Of a stretch of DNA of 64,000 nucleotides, positions 33,584-43,316 are shown piece by piece. A model generated the notes under the pieces. It did no database searches. It saw only the letters and a program-made list of their open reading frames with translations, and had not been told where the DNA came from. The first letter of the stretch is position 1. Every line of letters begins with the position of its first letter. The stretch lies in the NCBI GenBank assembly GCA_037893245.1, contig JBAIAA010000109.1, positions 124,001 through 188,000 of the forward strand, in the 5' to 3' direction. Both the position numbers and the translations under genes were made by a program. This DNA comes from Crossaster papposus. Its lineage: Eukaryota; Echinodermata; Asteroidea; Velatida; Solasteridae.

Positions 33584-35667
33584 TAAGCCTGTCGCGGGTA
33601 CCCGGGTACCCGGGTACCCGCCCGCGGAGGCCAAGAACCGGTTCCATTTTATAGGGTCGGGTACCCGTAACCGAATTTATAAATTTCGACGCAACGTCCG
33701 AGACAACACAAAATGTAAAAAAACACAAGTACATGCGTTCAAATATCACTATCAGAAGATTTACAAAGTTCCGAGTGAATTTACCGACGATTTCAAAACT
33801 CCATCCTGTGGTTTATATTTTAGTTTTATTTAGACTATCTTTGATGTGTCTCCAGAAGCGCGAAAGTGATGAAACACGATAGTATCAACCTTTTGTTTGC
33901 ATTTGTAATAAAGCTTCTTGTACTAGCCACTAGCCTGGAAATCATCCTCTCTGATGCGCCGCAGATGGCGGGTAGTACCTGAAATTAGTCTGTAACCTAA
34001 AGATTTACAAAGTTCAAAGTGAATTACCGACCATTCCAAAACTCCATTTTGAGTTTTTGAGTTTAGTTTTGTTTTGACTGGTTTTGACTATCTTTGACGC
34101 GTCTCCAGAAGCAAGAAAGTTGACCCATTGTGTGTGGTTTTTAATAAGTTTCTCGTAGCCAGGAAATGATCTTCTTTGATGCGCCGCAGATGGCGGAATA
34201 AAGTGAACAAACAAACATTGTAATTGTACTTACGCTAACCCTTGCCTGGCAGATACAGAATTTATTTAAAAGGCGTTGGTCGGTATATTCCTCGAGCGAA
34301 TTTATTTATCTCTTGGACCATGCCAACCGATGGTCATTAAATTGTGTAAGTACTTTTACAAAAGTTTGCCGTACTGATTTACAAATAAAAAGGTGTAAAC
34401 AAAACCTGAGCCTGTTTATTTACGAAACCCTAGTCCTACTTTTTTTGTTTTTTAATTCCTAAGGTTAATTATGTAATTGTCCTTGTTTTTATAGAAAAAA
34501 AGGAAAGGTTACTTAAAGACTTATTTGAATGAACTCACTAAAATTTCTCCAACAGATTTCAGGGGTAAATAATAATATGATTTATTCTTGGTTTTTCTGA
34601 TGTCTAATAAAATCTACATACACCTGACCATTAAATAACGAGGCTAGCGAAATTTCCGGTTTATTTAATAACATTGATTTCTGGTTTCGTTGGGGTTTTT
34701 TTAAAAGGAAGAGAAATAAAGGGAACAGAACCTTAACACCTAATATTTTGAGATCCTAAACATTTTGATCAAAATAATTCCTAAGGTTAATTAGGTAATT
34801 TGCCTTGTTTTTATAGAAAACAAGAGAAAGGGTACTTAAAGACTTGTTTGAATAAACTCCTAAAAATTTTCCAACAGTTTCCAGGGGTAAATAATAATAC
34901 GATTATATTCCAAGTAGGGGCAAGAAATCCAGACAATGATTGACAGCTGACCTACAAATTGTATACATTTTGTAGCAAGCGGGCCAACAGTGGCCTACCA
35001 TTTCTTTGGAATTTCTATAGGCTGGGGATGGGAATGTCTCTTCCTGGCATACAATTACAACCAATGAAAAAGAGATATTGTTAGAAGGAAGGACATGATT
35101 GGACTCTATCTTTTTTATGGGATGGTTTATTTTTTATGTGGGGCCGGGTGGGAACTAGGGAAGAACACATAGCCAATAACAAGACTGCGCCATATGTAAC
35201 AGTATTGCATCACATTGCAGTTCAGGGCCGCGGCTGCTTACTTACAAAAAAAGTAGCCTAAAAGGTGAATAAAAATCATGCCGACCAGTGAAAAATGCTG
35301 GCGGGCTAGTCAAAAGTCAACATTACTGGTCTGGCCGGTTAGTGGGGGAAAAAAAGGTTAAGGGGAAACTCTGTTAACAGTGACGGCTGGGCGGATGAAC
35401 TCGCTGAAGAATAGACAGCGGGGAGCTCTTGGAAGTTCGCCGACTTCGTCATCCATGTCTTTATTAATCGCCAATACGTTTCTTTTTAAATCTACCTTTT
35501 GCAAATCGGCATATCAAAGAAAGCATTATAGAACACGCTGGGTGGGGGCTAGGGCGTTTAACGAAAACACCGACTTCCGGGTTGGCGTTATAAGAAAACA
35601 CTTACAGGGTTTTTTTTCGTTTTTTTTTTTCTTTTTTTTTTTTCGTTTTTTTTTCGGTTTTTTTTTT

Positions 35668-35698
<31 letters not shown>

Positions 35699-35776
35699 GT
35701 TACGGGTACCCGGGTACCCGACTTTGATCGGGACCGGGTACCCGGTTCCATTCAAAACCGTAAACAAACAGGCTTA
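33584..35776. mobile_element. hAT-like non-autonomous element, 2193 bp
   Basis: The ends TAAGCCTGT...ACAGGCTTA form 9-bp TIRs, flanked by an exact 8-bp duplication CGTCGATC (33576-33583 and 35777-35784). An 8-bp duplication is the hallmark of hAT transposons. Both subterminal regions hold GGGTACCCG multimers (33595-33665 and 35701-35750). Inside are a tandem ~200-bp duplication (33760-34200), a core shared with 62320-63560, and a poly-T/poly-G block (35610-35699). No transposase is seen. Confidence 0.88.
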
Positions 35777-36044
35777 CGTCGATCTCACCATCTGATCGGC
35801 AAGACACGTCATCTGATTGGCCGGACTCGTCGATCTCACCATCTGATCGGCAAGACACGTCATCTGATTGGCCGGACTCGTCGATCTCACCATCTGATCG
35901 GCAAGACACGTCATCTGTTTGGCCAGACTCGTCGATCTCACCATCTGATCGGCAAGACACGTCATCTGATTGGCCGGACTCGTCGATCTCACCATCTGAT
36001 CGGCAAGACACGTCATCTGATTGGCCGGACTCGTCGCCCTCATT
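35777..36044 (-). pseudogene. repeat-exon gene, acidic-repeat exon, 5' half
   Basis: The acceptor GCTAG|AATGAG precedes 36044. The phase 0 frame reads NEGDESGQSDDVSCRS, then four or more copies of a 17-residue unit (DGEIDESGQSDDVSCRS) encoded by a 51-bp minisatellite. The exon joins in frame to the exon ending at 36414 and was continuous with 33243-33583 before the hAT insertion. Each 51-bp unit contains GATG|GTGAG, a possible cryptic donor that might allow the transposon to be spliced out. Confidence 0.6.
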
Positions 36045-36413
36045 CTAGCAATAGGATTTTACAATAGAAAATTGTACGGTTAATTGGAAAAATGTTCACT
36101 CACTGTGTACAGCAACGTGGGCGGGGCATGTGATGGGGTTATAGCCGAGGAAAACGTTCTCTGCCGTGCTTGTTCATGATCAACACGCATGGAGATTGGA
36201 GAATTTGTCAAATACCACAAACTAATTTCCGAAGAAGGGGCATTATGTATAAGGCAGCTTCTTAAAGTTACAGTAGCCACTACATGTATACAAACCAAAT
36301 TCTCTACATTATTTTGTGTAAACACTGCTAAATTTAAAGATTGCCCTAAAAATAAAAGTACACTCACTTTTACATGCACATTATACATTTAAATGTGAAT
36401 ATCTCATCATTAC
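36045..36413. other. intron of repeat-exon gene
   Basis: An ordinary short intron between the acidic-repeat exon and the PAGAGHGEQ exon. No other feature. Confidence 0.55.
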
Positions 36414-36767
36414 CTCATTCTGCGAGGCAGTTTGCTCCTCGTGCCCTGCACCAGCAGGTTGCTCCCCGTGCCCGGCACCAGCAGGTTGCTCCCCGTGCCC
36501 GGCACCAGCAGGTTGCTCCCCGTGCCCGGCACCAGCAGGTTGCTCCCCGTGCCCGGCACCAGCAGGTTGCTCCCCGTGCCCGGCACCAGCAGGTTGCTCC
36601 CCGTGCCCGGCACCAGCAGGTTGCTCCCCGTGCCCGGCACCAGCAGGTTGCTCCCCGTGCCCGGCACCAGCAGGTTGCTCCTCGTGCCCGGCACCAGCAG
36701 GTTGCTCCCCGTGCCCGGCACCAGCAGGTTGCTCCCCGTGCCCGGCACCAGCAGGCTGGTGGTTTGT
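36414..36767 (-). CDS. repeat-exon gene, 9-residue repeat exon
   Basis: A 354-nt exon, phase 0-0, with acceptor CTCTTGTTCAG|AC and donor AATGAG|GTAATG. It encodes TNHQ, then twelve PAGAGHGEQ units (two read PAGAGHEEQ), then TASQNE. The DNA is a near-perfect 27-bp minisatellite, so all three frames are open. This frame is chosen because only it joins in phase to NEGDESGQ of the next exon. Low-complexity, probably disordered; function unknown. Confidence 0.68.
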
Positions 36768-38989
36768 CTGAACAAGAGCAAAAATAAGGCAATAAAGCAA
36801 AATCGCAATAGTCAAACTCAAGAAATGGCATGTTCGTTTACTTTACAGTAATGCCTCTTTCAAATGAATAAGGTTTTGTGCTCATAAATTCTCAAAAGCT
36901 GCGAGGCAGAAACAATAAAAAGATTACGTAAAATATTAGTGTTATAGCTTTTGATGTATTTCAGAGTTTGGTGGCAATAATGTTTGTGCCCTATCCGTAC
37001 TACATGTACATGCAAAAGTCAAACAAATAATACGGTTTACGCACCTAGCGGCTAGCCTATAGTACTTGGTCCAACAAATACTTTGACCCACAATTTGGTT
37101 TGGGTCAAGTACGAACAATAGAATGTCCTCATGCTGCGCCCCTTGTTGGTATTATAAGTTGAGATTACACGTTATACCACAGGTAGGGTTACCAAGCCCG
37201 TTTGTGTTTCTCCATTCCCTGTAAATAGACCAGTGCAGTAGGCCACACCCCTTAAAAGATTTACCAATCACAGTGCATAATTGTACGAATTTTGGGCCTG
37301 GTAAATGGCGACAATGATTTGATGGACCAAAATTCGTGCCAAAATTACATTCTAGAGCCAATATCACATCTATACTAAAATCACAATTCCATTTTTGTAT
37401 TGAAATCACACCAAGGCCGTGCACTGCTCAACCGTGACCGACCATGATCCTTTCTCTGGACCTATCAATGAGTGTATTGTATACCATCGACGATCAGTTC
37501 CAATGGTGTATCCTACCTTTAAACTACAAAATGTACATCATCATCTGATGGTACAACATGAACAATGGAACAACTTAAGCCTCCTTAATTTTATAACATT
37601 TGTATTTTAATTTGTTTTACTAATCTTTTTTTAAGCTGGATGATTTGTTGTCTCGTTTTACGTTCCACGAATACAGGATCATTAACAAGCTTGCTATACT
37701 ACCGGTACATGCAAGGCAATAAACACACTACCCTACCGGTAGGCAACGGAAACTACCTCGTCACATATTGATCTTTAGAAAAATGACAGCTGCATGGCGT
37801 TGCTTTTGTCAAATTACTGACGTACAGAATTTACAAAAAGTTACACACCGATGAACTGCATATCTTGTTTTCGTTATTTCAGCCACTGACTTCATTTCAA
37901 AGCAATTGTTTGACGAATGGAAATGCTAATGTGTCTGCCTTAAAGTTAGCATGTCAGTTTGATGCGATTTTTCACCCGATCCTTAACGATTAGAACAATA
38001 TTTGGTGTTTGGAAACAGTTAATTTGTGTAATTTGGCGCATGAGGTTTTTATAATATGGATCAACGAACATTCAACTAAATACACAGGCCAGCATGACCC
38101 CTGAACTTTAAACACTTGTACGTATCTGTCCACACTAAATGATACATTTAGAATGAATTTTCAACTTTAAATGTTTGCCCTCATTTTTTGTCGGGAAAGA
38201 TTTACAGGTTAATAATTAAGATGTAACATGTCACATAGACAGACACTTTTCTTTCCCTAAACCAAAGGTCATCGCGTCAAGTTTTAGGTTGCATCTAAAA
38301 GATATCTAGGTCCAGCTATCCTGCGGACATTGGAAATTATGCGGGGATGCACAGCGCTGACAATAAATGTGCCAGCCGTACCTGTACATTTGTAGCTCTG
38401 ACACGGCTATTTTTAAGCGGATGGCACAATGCACGTACATGTACATGTACCGCGGTACATACAGACAGCGGACCAGTACAGTGCCTGGCATGGTTTGCGA
38501 CACTTGCGCAACAGAATTGCAGTGCAGGACAGAGCGAAATTGGTTTGTAAAAGATTGTACAAATTCTGTTTTTTATGATTTAAAAAAAAAAAAAAAAAAA
38601 AAGGTCGGGTTGTTTTCGAGTGTCGGGCGGGGACGATCACCAACTTTATTTGTGGCCTTATGGTATAACATATGTACAAATCCTACTGTGGTAAAATACT
38701 TGAAGATGGTTTTCCATTGGGGTTTGTCAGGCTGTTAAATCCAACAGAAACCAATAGAAGATTGGCGAGTGCTGAATCCCGTGGAATCCAACAGTTACAA
38801 CCATTAATTTTCTGTTACTACACAGATCAAATTTACCAGAAACTCCTTGATATTTTTTAATTCAGCAAGCTTATAGGGACCAGTAAAGTTTATTTGATTT
38901 CAGAATTTGTGACAGTAAGGAAAGCTAAGACGACGTGAGCTTTACATTTGAAACTTTGGAGTCTTGCCGTTCGTTTGACTTTAACTTAC
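36768..38989. other. non-coding interval
   Basis: No certain exon. Because the exon at 38990 ends in phase 1 and that at 36767 starts in phase 0, one unseen exon is expected here if they belong together. A poly-A tract lies at 38581-38602 and GTACATGTAC motifs near 38435. Confidence 0.45.
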
Positions 38990-39053
38990 CTGGTAACGGT
39001 TTGATCTTTTTGTGGAGTTCGGCTAACGCTTGTAAATGGATGATGTGCTCTAC
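38990..39053 (-). CDS. candidate upstream exon (VEHIIHLQALAELHKK)
   Basis: A 64-nt exon with a strong acceptor (T-rich tract then TAG, above 39053) and consensus donor (CCAG|GTAAGT). The frame from phase 0 reads VEHIIHLQALAELHKKIKPL and ends PG in phase 1, an amphipathic helix-like peptide. It is on the same strand as the repeat-exon gene, but the direct link is not phase-compatible, so membership is uncertain. Confidence 0.5.
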
Positions 39054-39256
39054 CTAAAAAAAAGAAAGAGAAACAAAACCATAATTGTTAGATTTGGAAA
39101 GTGGACCATGACATCCGTCATGAAGATATCTTACCTACTGTATGTAGGCAATGCTCGGGGGAAAATGATGAGATTCTACTTTTGTCTCCTAGGCTAGTCA
39201 GGTTGGAGCACTGGTTACTTTTTCCTTGCCTTCCATAATTATCATGAAATGCTTAA

Positions 39257-39497
39257 CCAGTTCGCGCCGGATGACGTATATAAACGCAAAAAATTTCCCC
39301 AAATTCAAAACGGATGACACATAAAAACGCCAAGTTCAAGTTCAGAAATGTACCGGTATGTCAGCAGCGAGCAAGTCTGGAAATGCGTGGGTGTGCTTCC
39401 CGGCACTATCAGCCTGAACCCACTTCGTATCGAGTTTCGTTAAAAATAATCCCGCCCCTCGGCTTGGGGATGTTAAAATAATCCCAGCGCGAACTGG
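39257..39497. mobile_element. piggyBac-like MITE, copy 1 (241 bp)
   Basis: Flanked on both sides by TTAA (39253-39256, 39498-39501), with inverted ends CCAGTTCGCGC/GCGCGAACTGG. Non-coding. It is homologous throughout to 55402-55623. Confidence 0.92.
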
Positions 39498-39653
39498 TTA
39501 ACCCCGACTCCCTACCCCATTTTTCTTACACATAACCTGATTCCTGCCAAATCCTGCAATTCCAAAGTGTTAAAACTCCATGTAACTCTAATCTTGCAAA
39601 ATCCTCTAATATTTTTTTTTTTTACTGGTGACCACTGCCTGAATCCTGCAAAA

Positions 39654-39757
39654 TCTGTATGTAAACATAATGACACCTTCTGAGAGACGGTGGCACTGCA
39701 TACAAATGTATGCAGTGCCACCGTCTCCTAGAATGACGTCATATGTTTACATACAGA
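39654..39757. repeat. hairpin with ~50-bp arms
   Basis: TCTGTATGTAAACAT... pairs with ...ATGTTTACATACAGA, and the inner GAGACGGTGGCACTGCATAC pairs perfectly with its complement around the centre at 39705. The shape resembles a pre-miRNA-sized stem or a small foldback MITE. Confidence 0.9.
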
Positions 39758-40089
39758 AGGAGATTTGACCTCGCGCTTTTCAGATTTCTGGCTGTGCAGG
39801 CGCAGAAAAAAAGGCCTCTAAATAAACGTATTTCTTACTTAATTTACCCAATTTTTGTGCTAGTAATTATTTAATCTATACTCTGCCACAAAAACACACA
39901 AAAAAAACAAAACTTTTAGTTCCCCTTTAAAAAAAAAAAATCAATGGTTTTCATGGGATTTAATTTCGCGCCTCAGGATTATAATCCTGTGCATTATCCA
40001 CTACGGTACAGCAATGTCTTGTTCAGTTGCATAATTATATTATGTGATAGCTCTTTCGTAGTACAGGACAAGACCAATAGGGTTAAAAC

Positions 40090-41381
40090 CATCTGATGAC
40101 AACAGTTTACAAAGGTCGTTTTCCAAAACCACAGCTATAGGCTCCGACACCCTCCCCATTGCCAAATTTTCATTTAAAAAAAAAAAATACTTGAACTCAC
40201 TGACAGGTGTTTAGACTTTTCAGACGAAATGATGACCAACATGCCATCTTTCATTTTCTTTTCAATTTTTGGTGGGTTGACCCGTGGCGTTTTGGAGAAT
40301 TCTCACCCAAAGAAGACCACCGGGTACTTCAGCTACATGTAGTGTTTAAGCGCAATATTGGTAATAGCGTGAACATTAAAATTGGTAAAAAATATTATCG
40401 GGCTCAATGAATGTTTAAGAAAGTGATATGAAACAGTAATCATTCAAAAAGTAATTTACATTTAGGTATTACTGTTTTAAGTGATGCCGATGACGTAAGT
40501 TTATCATCATAAGTACAAAGGAGTCTAGATTTTGTTTTGTAACGCAACTCATAATATTTGCGACTTTACATTTCAGGCTGTCAATTCAGGTTATAAATCG
40601 TCTTTCCTTGAACGTAATCAGCTTGTGGCCTTCGGTAGGAGTTGGCATAGTAACCAGATAATAACCTCTCAATCTCATTAGATTTACTGGAACTAAATCA
40701 ATATCATGGACAGTTCGTGTTGTCATTTGTAGAAGCTATAATAATGCAAAGACTACTCTTAATAGACGACTTTATCTCTGACTTTCTCATTCAAGTTTTG
40801 AGAATGGAATCAACGAGCGTGAAATTGATACATGTATGAACGCATATGCCATCTCCAGATTGTCCGTGTCTTTGTTTGGCGTGGCATGACGACAATTAAT
40901 TAAAACGAATTAAGAGTTTACTTCAGCGCTTAACGTTTATCTAGGATCTTACAGACCGATGAGGTTATCAGCTTACGATAAAACATCAGCCAATCCAAGG
41001 CTACGGTTTGTAACTGCGGGAATACTGACCAATTACTAGCCACTGACGTGAATGACGTACTCACTTGAACAACCAATCAGAGAGAATGAGCGATACACAT
41101 CGTCTTCCTCAACCCATTCCTTTCTGTAAACTATACCAAGTCCCACCATCGCCAGGCCTCTGTATCACAGGAGCATTCTAGCATTTGTATACAGAGGACA
41201 TCAGCCGAAAGCAGCTTGACTTGTAGTCGTGGAACAACCATTGTGGATAGGTCAATCAGACACGACAAGTCGCTAGATTGTCTTCTCGTGATTTTAACTA
41301 CGTGGCGCACATTACACAAAAGCAAATAAAACAAACTGTGGTTGACGTTAAGTCATCTGATTCTAACGAATCCTTTAAGTA
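40090..41381 (+). promoter_or_regulatory. upstream region of FReD gene 1
   Basis: Homologous to 52400-53188 upstream of FReD gene 2 and partly to 1237-1915. Close to the gene both copies share TACCAAGTCCCACCATCGCCAGG and AGCCGAAAGCAG. Where copy 2 has TATTTATATA, this copy has ATTTGTATA (41183), a weaker TATA candidate. About 190 nt of likely 5' UTR follow. The start codon context is AAGTAATGG. Confidence 0.6.
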
Positions 41382-42425
41382 ATGGAAGCAATGGCGAAAC
41401 TGACCTTTACTGGGTTGCAACTATTTTACATAATATTCATCATATGTCAGGGAGCTACCTCGTCCGTCTCTGGATATGAAACTTCTTACGCAGGGAAACA
41501 AGCGTTTTATGCCGCAGGAAATCGCGCCCTAAAAGGGTTTGCGTTTGCAACCAAAATTTTACGATCTCGTGTCATCTGCGGACGTGAATGCAGCATGGAT
41601 CAACATTGCAAATCTTTTAACTTTAACGACTGCAGTAAAATGTGCGAGTTAAACCTTGCCACAAAACGGCAGCATCTCGACTACTTCAATGGAACTCAAG
41701 GGAGCGTGTACTTTGATGCAGATGAGGACACACCTCTCTACTCAGTGGCCGATAGTTCCTTGAATCGCTACAGAAGTTGCAAGATGCTCTTAGATGCCGG
41801 TTATCGTTCAAGCGGTATCTACACAATCTACCCAGAGGGATTCGGCAATGACACTCTTTGTGTCTACTGTGACATGGAAACTGACGGCGGGGGATGGATC
41901 GTGTTTCAGAGGCGACAAGATGGCAGCGTGGACTTCTACCGTAACTGGGCCGACTACCAGTCTGGCTTTGGCGATCTGTCCGGCGAGTTCTGGTTGGGTA
42001 ATGACAACTTGGTGACTCTGACGTCCGACGATTCATGTGGATCATGGGAGCTACGAGTTGACTTAGAGGACTGGGACGGTAACACGGCATGGGCGAAGTA
42101 CTCCGATTTCCAAATATCCCCCGGTGAGTACAATCTGAATTATGACCAATACGATGCCAGCAGCACTGCCGGTGACTCTCTTAAGTATCACAGAGGGCGT
42201 CGCTTTACGACAAAGGATCATGACAATGATGGTTTGACAGATTTGAATTGCGCACAAAAGCACGCAGGAGCCTGGTGGTTTAAGCATTGTTTTCACTCTC
42301 ACTTGAATGGTGAATATCACCCAGATGAGAATGTCGGTGATGCCAAGGGCGTACAATGGTTTTCATGGAAAAAGCCATATTCTATGAAAGCATGTAGCAT
42401 AAAAATGCGTGAAATTGAACGTTGA
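41382..42425 (+). CDS. secreted PAN/apple + fibrinogen-domain protein 1
   Basis: An intronless gene of 347 aa. Residues 1-28 are a hydrophobic signal peptide (LQLFYIIFIICQGA). Residues ~35-112 form a PAN/apple-type domain with clustered Cys (66, 70, 76, 84, 88). Residues ~131-343 are a fibrinogen C-terminal domain: C133, the CDMETDGGGW motif (163-172), the WWxxCFHSHLNG motif and the calcium loop TTKDHDND (276-283), with the C290/C303 pair expected for the family. Such FReDs act as extracellular lectins or adhesion proteins in invertebrate immunity and clotting. An extra Cys at 219 (Arg in copy 2) could support a dimer. Whether it is lectin or structural is not decided by sequence. Confidence 0.95.
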   Translation: MEAMAKLTFTGLQLFYIIFIICQGATSSVSGYETSYAGKQAFYAAGNRALKGFAFATKILRSRVICGRECSMDQHCKSFNFNDCSKMCELNLATKRQHLDYFNGTQGSVYFDADEDTPLYSVADSSLNRYRSCKMLLDAGYRSSGIYTIYPEGFGNDTLCVYCDMETDGGGWIVFQRRQDGSVDFYRNWADYQSGFGDLSGEFWLGNDNLVTLTSDDSCGSWELRVDLEDWDGNTAWAKYSDFQISPGEYNLNYDQYDASSTAGDSLKYHRGRRFTTKDHDNDGLTDLNCAQKHAGAWWFKHCFHSHLNGEYHPDENVGDAKGVQWFSWKKPYSMKACSIKMREIER

Positions 42426-43075
42426 ACGGGGTATATATTGTTTCCCAGATGATATCAGAAATGTGCACATTCGTTTGGGAAAGTTTAATTCAATTTCGCG
42501 CTGATTTTGATAACGAAGTATATTTACAAGTGCAAAAATGAGCATTTAGTTTCATTTTGTATCATTCAAAAAAATGAATGTGCATAACGTTTCATTTAAA
42601 CGATAACAAATCCGTGATTAGGCGTTCGGTTTGACGCATACGTGGCCGATTATTAAGAACGTGTAAACTATTTTGCAGCAAATAGATTTGTCGTTGTGTC
42701 ACGGCCTGAATTTAATTATCGTTTTCATTTGTTAACATTTAAATTCGTTGGTTGTATTGCGCATGCAGTGGGGGGTTTCAACCAATGAAGGGTCATAGGT
42801 GAGACTTCATACACATAGGAGTCCAAATTTAATGTGACACTGAAAAAAGTTTTAAAACCGTCTGGACCATGTTTTATCCGCCGTTTAAAAATAGAAAAAT
42901 AGTCTCCAAATTAGTCGACCAATAGGGAACTCGGGTATGATTTGTATTTTAATGTATTTTCTCTCTCATTTTAAGGACATACATGTAGGGGAGATATGTC
43001 TGAGAATGGTTGTACTATGCATGCAGTGCGTTTCGCAGGTGTCACCTCTCTAATGTTTCAAAAGACTATAGACCA

Positions 43076-43316
43076 CCTGGTACCAATTTCATGGAGCTGC
43101 TAAGCACAAAACAATTGCTCAGCAGGAAAATTCTGCCTTTGAAAAAAATTAAAAACCCCTTCAGGTGATGTATATTGTTAGTGATTGATTCAGCTGGTTT
43201 TTACTTAGCATTCAAAGCACATAAAGTGTTGGCTGGTAACCTGATTTTACTGAGCAAGATTTGTTTGTGCTAAGCAAATTGTTGTACTTAGCAGCTCCAT
43301 ACAATTGGCCTCTGGG
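43076..43316. mobile_element. MITE with CCAATTTCAT TIRs, copy 3
   Basis: Ends CCTGGTACCAATTTCATGGAGCTGC and GCAGCTCCATACAATTGGCCTCTGG are inverted, more diverged than copy 1. The interior carries the family's GCTTAGC and TGATGTATATTGTT motifs. It is absent from the homologous stretch of FReD unit 2, which lies between 54235 and 54300 in condensed form. Confidence 0.8.

Noticed and set aside
33174..33749. 191-codon frame MVRSTSPANQ... through the acidic-repeat exon
   Set aside because: Open, but it runs into the transposon and past the splice donor, and neighbouring exons do not continue it. The acidic frame fits the gene better despite one stop.
36381..36851. Alternative frames LLVPGTGSN and CWCRARGAT over the 27-bp repeat, and a plus-strand frame
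   Set aside because: All frames of a 27-bp repeat are open. Only the PAGAGHGEQ frame joins in phase to the next exon through good splice sites.
41686..42090. 134-codon antisense frame within FReD gene 1 (also 53493-53903)
   Set aside because: Shadow of a strongly biased coding strand; the sense frame has clear domains.
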